Source of the DNA: Candidatus Stahliibacteriota bacterium
GTDB taxonomy: Bacteria; Hydrothermota; Tepidihabitantia; B3-TA06
Direction: 5' to 3'
Length of the DNA stretch: 64,000 bases
Assembly (NCBI GenBank): GCA_004375895.1
Contig: SOJW01000020.1
Span: forward strand, 65,170-129,169
Part shown: positions 51,822-60,024 of the stretch, piece after piece
Numbering within the stretch: the first letter of the stretch is position 1
Layout: every line of letters begins with the position of its first letter
The notes under the pieces: model-generated
Told to the model about the DNA's origin: nothing
Databases searched by the model: none
The model's input: the letters and a program-made list of their open reading frames with translations, nothing else
Position numbers and translations under genes: made by a program

Positions 51822-51933
51822 TACCTCCTCGGAGGTTTGAGGGTTAACTTCACGAACACACCTTATCTGCTACTTTACTCCACCAGGGAGTTATTGTCTT
51901 GTTCCCGTGTCCGCAGATGCCTCCAGAGAACAG
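51822..51933 (-). promoter_or_regulatory. Structured 5' leader of the serine operon
   Basis: The leader of about 110 bases folds. ATCTGC (51918-51913) pairs with GCAGAT (51870-51865), enclosing a hairpin ACTCC-CTGGT-GGAGT (51891-51877) and a purine-rich internal segment GGACACGGGAACAAGACA. It ends with GAGGAGGTAG before the first gene. It matches no riboswitch class known to me. It could sense serine or a related metabolite, or simply protect the mRNA. Confidence 0.45.
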
Positions 51934-51939
51934 GAGTCA

Positions 51940-51967
51940 AGTATAACGGGCGTTCTTAACGTGTCAA
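51940..51967 (-). promoter_or_regulatory. Promoter of the serine operon
   Basis: TTGACA (51967-51962), a 16-base spacer, TATACT (51945-51940). Confidence 0.75.
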
Positions 51968-51980
51968 GTGCTTAGGAATA

Positions 51981-52050
51981 AACCACAGATTTCGCAGATT
52001 ACACGGATTAAAGAACAGATCCATCGGCGAAATCTGCGTAATCTGCGGTT
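51981..52050. repeat. AACCACAGATTTCGCAGATT inverted repeat
   Basis: A long imperfect palindrome. The arm AACCACAGATTTCGCAGATT (51981-52000) pairs with AAATCTGCGTAATCTGCGGTT (52030-52050). Elements with this kind of text (CACAGATTACGCAGATT) are scattered in many environmental bacteria. Confidence 0.75.
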
Positions 52051-52056
52051 AAGGTG

Positions 52057-52092
52057 CGTTACGGGTGTTACGGGTGTTACGGGTGTTACGGG
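52057..52092. repeat. Four tandem TGTTACGGG units
   Basis: Four 9-bp units (the first reads CGTTACGGG). The TAA of ribE is formed by a unit, as at the end of the GAF gene (26808-26852). A shorter copy is near 33000. Confidence 0.85.
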
Positions 52093-52667
52093 CGGGTGTG
52101 TTCCCGCACGTACTTGGCGATTATATCGAACTCAAGGTTCACCTTATCGCCCACCCTTAGCCCGGATAAGGTGGTGCGCCGCAGTGTCTCCGGGATGATG
52201 TTTACCAGCAACTTCGGGCCGGGCAGCTTCTTTAAAACCGTCAGGCTCACACCATCAATGGCAACAGAACCCTGATCAACCACCAGATCGGCAAACCCCT
52301 TTGAAAACGCCACCTCTATATGCCAGGCGTCTTGAGTCTTCTTGAGCGCGGCAACCTTGCCCTTCTCGTCCACGTGGCCCTGGACAAGATGGCCTCCCAG
52401 GGGCTTTTGCAATGTCAGCGCCCTCTCCAGATTGATCCGCGAGCCTGCGTGCAGATCGCCCAAGATGGTCCGCTTGTTCGTTTCTCCTGTCGCCGCCGCC
52501 TTCACCCAATCCTCGCCGACTTCGACAATCGTAAGACACGCACCGCTCACCGCCAGGCTGTCACCCTCCCTTAACTCCAGGGAGGTCTCTATCTCAAGTA
52601 TCTTATTCTCACCGCGCGTGGTTACCCTGCGCAGGATACCTACTTCTTCGATGATGCCGGTAAACAA
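52086..52667 (-). CDS. ribE: Riboflavin synthase alpha subunit
   Basis: 193 residues with the two repeated lumazine-binding folds. The N-terminus MFTGIIEEVGILRRV is canonical, SVAIDGVSLTV is in the second repeat, and NLEFDIIAKYV is at the end. It dismutates two lumazines into riboflavin. It overlaps the 3' end of ribD by 28 bases. Its last residues and stop fall in the 9-bp tandem repeat (EHTRP). Confidence 0.94.
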   Translation of the reverse strand: MFTGIIEEVGILRRVTTRGENKILEIETSLELREGDSLAVSGACLTIVEVGEDWVKAAATGETNKRTILGDLHAGSRINLERALTLQKPLGGHLVQGHVDEKGKVAALKKTQDAWHIEVAFSKGFADLVVDQGSVAIDGVSLTVLKKLPGPKLLVNIIPETLRRTTLSGLRVGDKVNLEFDIIAKYVREHTRP

Positions 52668-53764
52668 GGTCGCGCCTCGAGTCTTAGATCTTTACCCAGC
52701 CAGGAAACCTTCACGTCTTTAAGACAGATTCGTTCGTTGATGTTGGAATACTCAATGGTGTCGGTGTAGCCGATTCCTTTGCCGAGGAACGAGAGGTTGA
52801 TGCAGCAGATGAAGCGATCCACAAGGCCCTGACGCAGCAGCTCGGAGGCAAGCATGCCGCCTCCTTCAACCAGAAGCTGGGCGATCTGCCTTCTCCCCAG
52901 CTCTTTCAGCACCTTTTTAAGATTCAGCCGTCCATCTTCAGTCAGGTCGACCGCTGCGAACGAAACCTTTGCCGCATCGTAACTTTCTCTTCGAGCAAGC
53001 GATTCGCGTGAGGTGAAAATCAATGTTTTGCCTTCATCGAACACCTTGGCATCGGCAGGCATCCTCAGCTTGGTGTCGAGGATCACCTTGAGGGGATTGT
53101 GACCGGTTACTAGCCTCACCGTAAGTTGCGGGTTATCTTTCAGGATGGTTCCAATGCCTACCATCACCGCGTCGGACTCGGTCCTCAGTTGATGCGAGTA
53201 ACGCCGCGCCTCCTCGTCTGTGATCCACCGGGAGTCGCCTGTAGAAGTAGCTAGCTTCCCGTCGAGTGCGGTAGCGAGCTTAAGGATAATCAAGGGCAAG
53301 CCCGTCTCGCGGTGCTTGAAATAGGCCTGGTTCAACGCGCGAGTCTGGGCTTCCAAAAGACCCACATCCACATGAATGTGTGAGCGGCGCAGGTACTCTA
53401 TGCCTTTGCCGTTAACCAGCCTGTCCGGGTCTTTTATGGCGATCACCACCCTCAGGATACGGGCTTTGGATATCTTCTCCACACATGGAGGCGTACGCCC
53501 GAAGTGAACGCAGGGTTCGAGATTCACATAAAGGGTCGCGCCGTCCGCCCGCAGCCCGGCGTCGGCGATAGCGATAGCCTCGGCGTGAGGCCCTCCGTAG
53601 CGGGAATGATAGCCTTTGCCGACCACCTCACCTTCCTTCACGATAACCGCACCCACCATCGGATTTGGTGAAACCTGACCCCTTCCCTTCTCTGCCAGAG
53701 CTAAAACCATGCGCATGTAGCGCTCGTCCTCTTGAGAGAACTCCGGGAAGAGGGTGTCACTCAT
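52640..53764 (-). CDS. ribD: Riboflavin biosynthesis deaminase/reductase
   Basis: 374 residues. The deaminase domain (about 10-150) has the zinc motifs GPHAEAIAIADAG and NLEPCVHFGRTPPC. The reductase domain (about 155-360) has LATALDGKLATSTGDSRWIT and VEGGGMLASELL. It carries out the second and third steps of riboflavin synthesis. Its ATG overlaps the serS stop by four bases. Confidence 0.94.
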   Translation of the reverse strand: MSDTLFPEFSQEDERYMRMVLALAEKGRGQVSPNPMVGAVIVKEGEVVGKGYHSRYGGPHAEAIAIADAGLRADGATLYVNLEPCVHFGRTPPCVEKISKARILRVVIAIKDPDRLVNGKGIEYLRRSHIHVDVGLLEAQTRALNQAYFKHRETGLPLIILKLATALDGKLATSTGDSRWITDEEARRYSHQLRTESDAVMVGIGTILKDNPQLTVRLVTGHNPLKVILDTKLRMPADAKVFDEGKTLIFTSRESLARRESYDAAKVSFAAVDLTEDGRLNLKKVLKELGRRQIAQLLVEGGGMLASELLRQGLVDRFICCINLSFLGKGIGYTDTIEYSNINERICLKDVKVSWLGKDLRLEARPCLPASSKK

Positions 53765-55014
53765 CTGCCCAGATGCTCCTTGCCGTCCATGTAGGGACGC
53801 AGAGCGTCAGGCACTTTTATGCTGCCGTCAGCCTGCTGGTAGTTCTCTAAGATAGCGATAATCAACCTGGGGAACGCGGTGCCCGAACCGTTGAGTATGT
53901 GTGGATAGATCAAGCTGCCGTCTGCGAGCCTCAGCCGCGTCTTGTTGCGACGTGCCTGGAAGTCGGCGCAATTGGAGATCGAGGAGACCTCTAGCCAATC
54001 TTCGGCACCTGCAGCCCACACGTCGATGTCAAAGGTGAGTGATGCCTGGAACGCGGCCTCGGTTGGGGAGAGCGCTTTCACCCTGTAGGGTAGCTCGAGC
54101 AGCTGAAGGACCTTCTCAGCATTAGAAAGGATTTCATCGAAAGCCTCCCGCCAGTGCTCAGGATGCGCGAACTGCACAAGCTCCACCTTCTCGAACTGAT
54201 GTATGCGGAAGAGACCTTTGGTCTGGGTGCCGTAGGTTCCTGCCTCGCGGCGGAAGCAGGAGGTGTAGGCGGTGTATTTAAGAGGTAAGTCTTCTTCCTT
54301 GATCTCTTGCCTCATATGCAGGTTGATAAGTGCTGTCTCCGAGGTTGGGATGAGGTATAACGGATCGTCGGCTAAGGCGTACATGTCTTCAAGTTTGGAA
54401 AGCTGCCCGGCGGCGTTTGCCGATTCAGCACGGGCTAATACCGGCGGGAAGACCTCTTTGTAACCGTGTTCTCTGGTGTGCAGATCAAGGCAGAGGTTTA
54501 CCAGCGCACGCAGGAGGAGCGCGCCATCGCCTGTATAGGCGGCAAAACGTGCACCGGCGTAGGATGCCGCGTAGCGGAAGTCGCAAAGCCCAAGTCTCTC
54601 GCAGATGGTTACGTGATCGGCGGGTTGGAAGTCGAACTCCGGTTTGGAACCCCATGATCTGATCACCGTATCTTCATCCGGCGCGTCAGGATCAGGCAGA
54701 TTGGGCAGCTGCCAGAGTAACTCTTCGAAGCGTGCCTCGATCTCCGAGAGCTTACCATCCAGCTCCTTGGTTTTAGCAGAAAGCTCCTTGGTCTTCGCCA
54801 TTGCTTCAGATGCATCCTTGCTTTCTCTCTTTAATTTGCCGATGGCATCGGATGCCTGCTTCAGATCGTGCCTCAGCGTATCACGTTCCGCCTGCAGCTT
54901 GCGTCGCTTTTCATCTACTGCTAAAATCTCGTCAACGCTTATCGGACACCTTCTTCGTGCCAGAAGCTTGCGAATCTCGTCAGGGTTCTCGCGAATCTTC
55001 CTGGGGTCAATCAT
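53761..55014 (-). CDS. serS: Seryl-tRNA synthetase
   Basis: 417 residues from ATG 55014 (MIDPRKIRENPDEIR); an earlier in-frame start would lie in the promoter. The long N-terminal coiled-coil arm (about 25-105) grips the long variable arm of tRNA-Ser. The class II core shows motif 2 (CFRREAGTYG, TKGLFRIHQFEKVE) and motif 3 (LNGSGTAFPRLIIAILENYQ). It heads an operon with ribD and ribE, an unusual partnership. It is transcribed from a promoter that leaves no leader. Confidence 0.95.
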   Translation of the reverse strand: MIDPRKIRENPDEIRKLLARRRCPISVDEILAVDEKRRKLQAERDTLRHDLKQASDAIGKLKRESKDASEAMAKTKELSAKTKELDGKLSEIEARFEELLWQLPNLPDPDAPDEDTVIRSWGSKPEFDFQPADHVTICERLGLCDFRYAASYAGARFAAYTGDGALLLRALVNLCLDLHTREHGYKEVFPPVLARAESANAAGQLSKLEDMYALADDPLYLIPTSETALINLHMRQEIKEEDLPLKYTAYTSCFRREAGTYGTQTKGLFRIHQFEKVELVQFAHPEHWREAFDEILSNAEKVLQLLELPYRVKALSPTEAAFQASLTFDIDVWAAGAEDWLEVSSISNCADFQARRNKTRLRLADGSLIYPHILNGSGTAFPRLIIAILENYQQADGSIKVPDALRPYMDGKEHLGR

Positions 55015-55019
55015 AGGGT

Positions 55020-55049
55020 ATAATATAATGAAGGGAGTTGATATGTCAA
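55020..55049 (-). promoter_or_regulatory. Promoter of the serS-ribD-ribE operon, leaderless
   Basis: TTGACA (55049-55044), an 18-base spacer, TATTAT (55025-55020), or TATATT with 16. ATG follows five to seven bases later. There is no Shine-Dalgarno sequence. Confidence 0.65.
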
Positions 55050-55066
55050 CTGGAACGCACCCCACT

Positions 55067-55137
55067 CATTCGCTTCGCGGCTGAGCGGGGACCCCGATAT
55101 ATGCTCCTTTTCTCCATCGGAGAAAAGATCGCAGTAA
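55067..55137. repeat. Family B composite repeat
   Basis: CACCCCACTCATTCGC...GCTGAGCGGGGACCCCGA is followed by TGCTCCTTTTCTCC-ATC-GGAGAAAAGATCGCA. It has the same two-part order as 39233-39315. Confidence 0.75.
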
Positions 55138-55192
55138 CTAAATCTAATGACTTTCAAAGAAGCGCTGAACTTCAAAGAGCCCGTTTCATTTT

Positions 55193-55359
55193 GTCATTGC
55201 GAGGAAGCCGAAGGCTTCCGTGGCTCCGAAGGATGACCGCAGGGAATAATCTCATGGCAGAAAGTTGAAAATCATCAGACTTATTGAAGTGTCTTTAAAT
55301 GAGTGCTATGAGATTGCTTCGTCGTGAACGCTCCATGGAGCGTTACTCCTCGCAATGAC
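55193..55359. repeat. GTCATTGCGAGG...CGCAATGAC long palindrome, copy 2
   Basis: A 167-base element with ends GTCATTGCGAGG and CCTCGCAATGAC and inner hairpins GAAGCCGAAGGCTTC and AACGCTCCATGGAGCGTT. With the family B copy it fills the gap between serS and the helicase. No gene lies in 55050-55370. Confidence 0.75.
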
Positions 55360-55370
55360 AGTAGGGATGG

Positions 55371-57326
55371 CTAGTGGTTTTCGAAAAAACGTTGGACTTC
55401 AAGTAGGTTAAATACAACCGGAGCTGGCGGCATCGAGTCCAGGAACAGCCTACCGTAGGCGCGTTTGACGATGCGGGAGTCCAGCACCGCTATCACCCCG
55501 TAGTCGTCGTCGCGGCGGATCAATCTTCCGATGCCCTGCCTGAACCTCAAGACGGACAAAGGTAGCTGGTAGGCGGTAAAAGGCTCCTTTCCCTGTCTGC
55601 GATATCCCTCAAGGATCGCCTCAGCCCGCGGATCGTCAGGAACCTCGAAGGGAAGGCGCGTGATCACCAGCATCACCAGCGACTCGCCAGGGATATCCAC
55701 ACCCTCCCAGAACGAGGTGGTGGCGAATAAGACCGATGAGGTGTCGAACCGGAACTCATCGAGAAGCACATTCCTGCTAGTCCGCCCTTGCACCAGCACG
55801 GTGTGCTTCTTGGAGACCTCTTCTTCCAGAGCCTCGACGGTTTTGTTTAGCGTTGCGTAGCTGGTGAATAGGACTAATGCTCTACCTTCGCTTACTTTGA
55901 GCAGTTCGCCGACCCTTTGCGGCATGCGCTCGGCCCACGCTTCATGCTTGGGCGATACCAGATCGTGCCCTACATAGGTCAGGGCGTTCTGCTCGTAATC
56001 AAATGGCGAGCCGATCCAGAGCGTCCTGCCCTTAAACCCTATCCTCTCCGCGGTAAAATCAAACCGCTTGCCCACGGTCAGGGTGGCCGAGGTCAGGATG
56101 TTGGTCCAAGACTGGTTCCACACCGAGTTGCGCATCATCTCAGAAACGTCAATCAAAGCCGAGTGGATCGAGACACGGTCGTTACGGTCGCTTGCCTCTA
56201 TCCAGTAAACCGAGTTCGCATCGGCCATGTCCAGGAAACTGACCACCGCGCCCTTAGCCACCGATACCCGGTCCCCAAGCGAGATGAGTTCGAAAGACAG
56301 ATTCTCATCGTCGGTGTCCTTGGCCTTCTCGAAAAGGAACCCGGAAAGATCGTCAAGTGGTTGCTCAAGATCGTTGGGTACGCAGCCCGCTGCACGGATG
56401 CGTTTCTTGGTCTCGTAGGGCTTGAGCAAATTGGCTATATTCATAAAGAAGTTGTCAGCCGCCAAGCGAGTCTCCTCGATGAGCGCCCGCAGTTTGGGTT
56501 TGAGTGCGGGGAAGCCGGGTAGCTTGGGGGCTATCCCCGAGCCGCGGCGGGGATTGTAGATACGGGAGCAAAGCAATGAAAGCCCGATCGAGGTCAAGCG
56601 TACCCCGAAGTAGGAGGCGGCTACCTGCTCAAGGCGCTGCGCCTCGTCGAATACAGCGGCACCGAACTCTGGCAGAAGCTTGCCCGCCGACTCAAGATGG
56701 GCAAAGAACAGGAGGTGGTTGATCACGATGATGTCGGCCTGCTCGGCTGCCCGGCGCTTGCGGTAGTAAGGACACTCGACGTAGTAGGTGCAGTTGCGGC
56801 GAAGGCAGGCCTCGGAGCGGCGGCTTATCTGTCCCTTGAGTCCGGGGGAGATGGGTTCTTGGTAGTCTTCGAAGACACCGCTTTCTTGACTGGCCCAGGT
56901 TGCAATCCGCTCAAGCTCTGAGGCCTGGTCCGGATCGTCAAAAAGACCGTACTGAGCGACCATCCCGGCCCTGCGGCGGCAGAAAAAATTCTCCTGACCA
57001 TAGAGGACCTCGAACTTAAACGGTATATCGCTGTGATCTGCAAGGAAGGGCAGGTCCTTGGCGACAAGCTGGTTCTGCAGAACCTTGGTTCCGGTGGCGA
57101 CCACCGCCTTGCGGCCTTCCTTGAGGGTCCAGTAGATCAAGGGCACAAGATAGGCAAAGCTTTTGCCGATGCCGGTGCCCGCCTCCACCATCAGGTTGGT
57201 TTCTGAGGTAAGCGCGTCCGCCACCGCTAATGCCATTTCCAGCTGTCCACCGCGCTTTTCATATCTGGGGAGGTTGGTGAGGATCGGGCCGCGTCCTGTG
57301 AACTCCGCCTCTATTCTCGCGTGCAT
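55371..57326 (-). CDS. DinG/XPD-family iron-sulfur DNA helicase
   Basis: 651 residues. Walker A EAGTGIGKSFAYLVPL is at about 43-58. Four cysteines (ENFFCRRRAG, then ACLRRNCTYYVECPYY near 175-190) form the iron-sulfur cluster site. The Walker B box is FDEAQRLEQVA, with DEAQ replacing DEAH. Motif VI is FRQGIGRLIRRDDDYG. It unwinds DNA 5'-3' during repair or collision relief. The DEAQ variation is not common in DinG but should keep metal binding. Confidence 0.9.
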   Translation of the reverse strand: MHARIEAEFTGRGPILTNLPRYEKRGGQLEMALAVADALTSETNLMVEAGTGIGKSFAYLVPLIYWTLKEGRKAVVATGTKVLQNQLVAKDLPFLADHSDIPFKFEVLYGQENFFCRRRAGMVAQYGLFDDPDQASELERIATWASQESGVFEDYQEPISPGLKGQISRRSEACLRRNCTYYVECPYYRKRRAAEQADIIVINHLLFFAHLESAGKLLPEFGAAVFDEAQRLEQVAASYFGVRLTSIGLSLLCSRIYNPRRGSGIAPKLPGFPALKPKLRALIEETRLAADNFFMNIANLLKPYETKKRIRAAGCVPNDLEQPLDDLSGFLFEKAKDTDDENLSFELISLGDRVSVAKGAVVSFLDMADANSVYWIEASDRNDRVSIHSALIDVSEMMRNSVWNQSWTNILTSATLTVGKRFDFTAERIGFKGRTLWIGSPFDYEQNALTYVGHDLVSPKHEAWAERMPQRVGELLKVSEGRALVLFTSYATLNKTVEALEEEVSKKHTVLVQGRTSRNVLLDEFRFDTSSVLFATTSFWEGVDIPGESLVMLVITRLPFEVPDDPRAEAILEGYRRQGKEPFTAYQLPLSVLRFRQGIGRLIRRDDDYGVIAVLDSRIVKRAYGRLFLDSMPPAPVVFNLLEVQRFFENH

Positions 57327-57379
57327 CCCTAAATCAACCTCAACCGTTTTTTTGTGGTGACAAGAACCTCAAACCGGCG

Positions 57380-57781
57380 TCAATCTTTTGATGCATCGCC
57401 TAGAGGATAGGCGTTAACCAGATCGCGGTCGAAGTCGAAGACGCCCACAAAATCTTCCTTGCGGTCCTCGTCGGTCTTGGTAAACTCCCCGGCCTCGATA
57501 AGGTTAAACACTATCTCCCCGAAGTCTCGAGTAGAGCGAACCCCCCAGCTCTCGAATACCTGTTTTGCCAGTCGGCCGTATCGCTCCCAGCCCAGCGCCC
57601 TGATCCCTTCAAGGAGTTCTCTGGCCGTGAGGTGACGCCGTTTATCTGGAGAGTCCACCCCCAGACGTTTCAGCTCGTAGTGCAATGCCTCGATTACGAA
57701 GAGATAAGCCTCAAGCTTGTAACGACGATCGCGTCCCAGGATTTCGGCGAGTCTCGTGAGCCTTTGAAGCTGATTGTTCAT
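57380..57781 (-). CDS. Minf_1886-family protein
   Basis: 133 residues with text typical of this uncharacterised family: YLFVIEALHYELKRL, HLTARELLEGIRALGWERYG and STRDFGEIVFNLIEAGEF. Small, helical, soluble. Its start overlaps the purM stop by four bases, so it is translated with purM. Relatives are scattered widely in bacteria with no known activity. Confidence 0.8.
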   Translation of the reverse strand: MNNQLQRLTRLAEILGRDRRYKLEAYLFVIEALHYELKRLGVDSPDKRRHLTARELLEGIRALGWERYGRLAKQVFESWGVRSTRDFGEIVFNLIEAGEFTKTDEDRKEDFVGVFDFDRDLVNAYPLGDASKD

Positions 57782-58776
57782 GCTGGATTTACTCTTCCTT
57801 TACCCTTCTCGATCCTGCCGATGAGGATACCACGGGTCTTCTCGCGTACCTCCTCAGCGTCCTTCGACCTTACGAACAGCACCATACCTATCCCCATGTT
57901 GAACACGTGATACATCTCATCTTCTGCAACCTGGCCGCGAATCTGTATCAGACGGAAGATAGGCTGTGGCTTCCAGCTCTTTTTCTTGATCACGCAGTCC
58001 ACGTTATCAGGAAGCAGTCTCGATACGTTTCCCTCGAACCCGCCGCCGGTGATGTGGGCGATGCCCTTAAGAAGCGGCTTCACCCCCTCAACCTCTTTCC
58101 GATAGGATTTGTGCACGGCCAGAAGCGCCTGGCCCACCGTCTTTTTGGTCCCCGGGACCGGTGCGTCCATGGGGAGGGGGGCGTTGCCTTCAAGAAGCAC
58201 CTTTCTTGCCAGGGAGTAGCCGTTGGTGTGAAGTCCGGTGGAGCGCAGTCCTATCGCCACATCCCCTTCCTTGATCTCACTACCGTCAATCAGCTTGCCT
58301 TCTTCGATCGCCCCCACGATCGTTCCAACCAGATCATACTCGCCCGGTTTGTAAACCCCTGGGAGCTGGGCGGTCTCGCCGCCGATGAGCGCAACCCCCT
58401 CCTTTCTGCACGCCTTTGCCGCACCCTCGACGATCTCGGCCACCTTATCCGCATCCAGTTTGGAGAACGCAAGGTAGTCGAGAAAGAACAGGGGCTGGGC
58501 ACCGGTGCACAGGATGTCGTTAATCCCGTGGTTCACGATGTCCGCGCCCACCGTGTCGTAGCGGCCTGCCAGTCTCGCGACCTTGGCCTTGGTGCCGATG
58601 TTGTCGGTCGAGGCCACGAGCACCGGCTTGCGATACCCCTTCAGGCGAAACCCTCCGCCGAAGTGCCCGAACTCGGTAACCACGTTCTCGGTGAACGTTC
58701 GCTTCACCGCTCTCGACATCCTCTTCTTGATCCTATCCAGCGTCGCGATATCCACGCCTGCCTTACGGTAATCCAT
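57778..58776 (-). CDS. purM: Phosphoribosylformylglycinamidine cyclo-ligase
   Basis: 332 residues from ATG 58776, two codons after an in-frame TTG that lies between the -10 box and the ATG. PurM text: MDYRKAGVDIATLD, DNIGTKAKVARLAGRYDTVG, VNDILCTGAQPLFFLDY-like NDILCTGAQPLFFLDYLA, GETAQLPGVY, and AHITGGGFEGNVSRLLP. It closes the imidazole ring of purine synthesis using ATP. Leaderless start six bases after TATGCT. Confidence 0.95.
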   Translation of the reverse strand: MDYRKAGVDIATLDRIKKRMSRAVKRTFTENVVTEFGHFGGGFRLKGYRKPVLVASTDNIGTKAKVARLAGRYDTVGADIVNHGINDILCTGAQPLFFLDYLAFSKLDADKVAEIVEGAAKACRKEGVALIGGETAQLPGVYKPGEYDLVGTIVGAIEEGKLIDGSEIKEGDVAIGLRSTGLHTNGYSLARKVLLEGNAPLPMDAPVPGTKKTVGQALLAVHKSYRKEVEGVKPLLKGIAHITGGGFEGNVSRLLPDNVDCVIKKKSWKPQPIFRLIQIRGQVAEDEMYHVFNMGIGMVLFVRSKDAEEVREKTRGILIGRIEKGKGRVNPA

Positions 58777-58782
58777 ACCCAA

Positions 58783-58810
58783 AGCATAGACTCGTTAAGG
58801 AAGTTGTCAA
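58783..58810 (-). promoter_or_regulatory. Promoter of purM, leaderless
   Basis: TTGACA (58810-58805), a 16-base spacer, TATGCT (58788-58783), TTGGGT, then ATG 58776. Confidence 0.75.
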
Positions 58811-59143
58811 GATAAATGTGCTCCTTTTTGGGATGCTCCTTTTCTCCTTCACAGAAAAGTTCGCAATGGGAATTTAGGAATGTTTGCTTATTCGAGATAA
58901 TAGTTCCCCCTCCCTGTGTGGACAGCGTGCCCCTTGGGGCGCCAATTTTACTGCGCCCCATAGGGTAGGGGGATAAAGGGGGAGGGGTGAATAATGCTCC
59001 TTTTCTTCTGCGAAGAAAAGATCGCAAGAAAAACAGAAGTTACCTTGGTGGCCTGGAGAGGCCGCCTTCCATTTTTCCAAATAATCTATGGTTAAATAAC
59101 GGACACGGCGCGGGCTTTGCTCCTAAGCCAATTCCGATGGGTA
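58811..59143. other. Gene-free spacer with repeat pieces
   Basis: It holds two copies of the GCTCCTTTTCT...AGAAAAG hairpin seen in family B (58834-58862, 58991-59023) and a family E-like piece with GCGTGCCCCTTGGGGCGCC and GCGCCCCATAGGG (58927-58972). No gene was found. Confidence 0.65.
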
Positions 59144-59890
59144 TCATTCGGGGTCCCCGCGCGGCTGTGAAGCAGGCGTGCGGGGTGAATTCGGCGGCAA
59201 GAGCTTTACCGATAGCTTCATCGCCAGGTTCTCAAGTGGCTTGTGGATAAGGTAAACACCTACCAGAAGTCCTACAAACCCCGCAGCCAGAATTATCCAG
59301 TGGATGGTTGAGAAGTGGATTGACTGCTTGCCCAGCCAGCTACCCACGATGAGTGAGGGTATACGGCCCACAGCAACCATCAGAAGAAGCTTCCACAGTT
59401 TGATGTCCGAGAGCGCCGCCATGTAGTTTACCGTATCGCCAAGTGGGTTGGGCACGATGTAGAGGAGGAAAAGATATGCCCATCCTCGTGTCCTGACATA
59501 TTTATCGAACCTATCCAGCTTCTCCTCGGAGATGAAGATGCGCATGAGCGAGCGGCCAAACGCCCGCATCACCAAAATGGCGATCACCGCTCCTATCACG
59601 CAGGAGATCCAGGAAAGCCCTACCCCGCCTCCCCAGCCGAACATAAACCCGCCTGCGAAGTTCATGAGCGTGCCGGGAATCGGGGCAACGATGATCTGGA
59701 AGACGTAAAGGGCGACGAAGATCACCGGCGCCCAGATGCCGAACGAGGCAATGTAAGAACGGATCTCGGTGGGGTTTGAGAAAAGGTGGGAAATCTGCGG
59801 CCACTGCCAGATGACTAACAGCACAATTCCGGTAATGACAAGCACTCCGGACGCAAGGGTGATCCAGTCACCGGGTCGGGTCTTCTTCAT
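59144..59890 (-). CDS. TVP38/TMEM64-family membrane protein
   Basis: 248 residues with about six membrane segments and the SNARE-associated (VTT) domain: FGIWAPVIFVALYVFQIIVA, GTLMNFAGGFMFGWGGGV, and the loop IVPNPLGDTVNYMAALSDI. Relatives act as lipid scramblases or transporters. The C-terminus is odd: the last 15 residues (NSPRTPASQPRGDPE) are encoded by a family B repeat (59152-59192). Confidence 0.85.
   Translation of the reverse strand: MKKTRPGDWITLASGVLVITGIVLLVIWQWPQISHLFSNPTEIRSYIASFGIWAPVIFVALYVFQIIVAPIPGTLMNFAGGFMFGWGGGVGLSWISCVIGAVIAILVMRAFGRSLMRIFISEEKLDRFDKYVRTRGWAYLFLLYIVPNPLGDTVNYMAALSDIKLWKLLLMVAVGRIPSLIVGSWLGKQSIHFSTIHWIILAAGFVGLLVGVYLIHKPLENLAMKLSVKLLPPNSPRTPASQPRGDPE
59152..59192. 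repeat. Family B repeat inside the TVP38 gene end
   Basis: CGGGGTCCCCGCGCGGC...GCAGGCGTGCGGGGTGAATT is the repeat in inverted form. It overlaps the last 14 codons of the gene. Confidence 0.65.
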
Positions 59891-59899
59891 GTGGGGTTA

Positions 59900-59927
59900 A
59901 GTATAGGTGAGCTCAAGGGAAGGTCAA
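59900..59927 (-). promoter_or_regulatory. Promoter of the TVP38 gene
   Basis: TTGACC (59927-59922), a 16-base spacer, TATACT (59905-59900), nine bases to ATG 59890. The leader would be only about three bases. Confidence 0.6.
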
Positions 59928-60024
59928 CCCATAACACACCTTCCCCCTCTGATTTGCTTCCATCGAGGGAGGAGAAGCCATAATATCTCCTCCCCCTGAT
60001 GGAGGAGGGTAGGGTGGGGGTGAT

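Noticed and set aside
53761-55065. Seryl-tRNA synthetase starting 17 codons earlier
   Set aside because: That start lies upstream of a good promoter and the extra residues are not part of the family.
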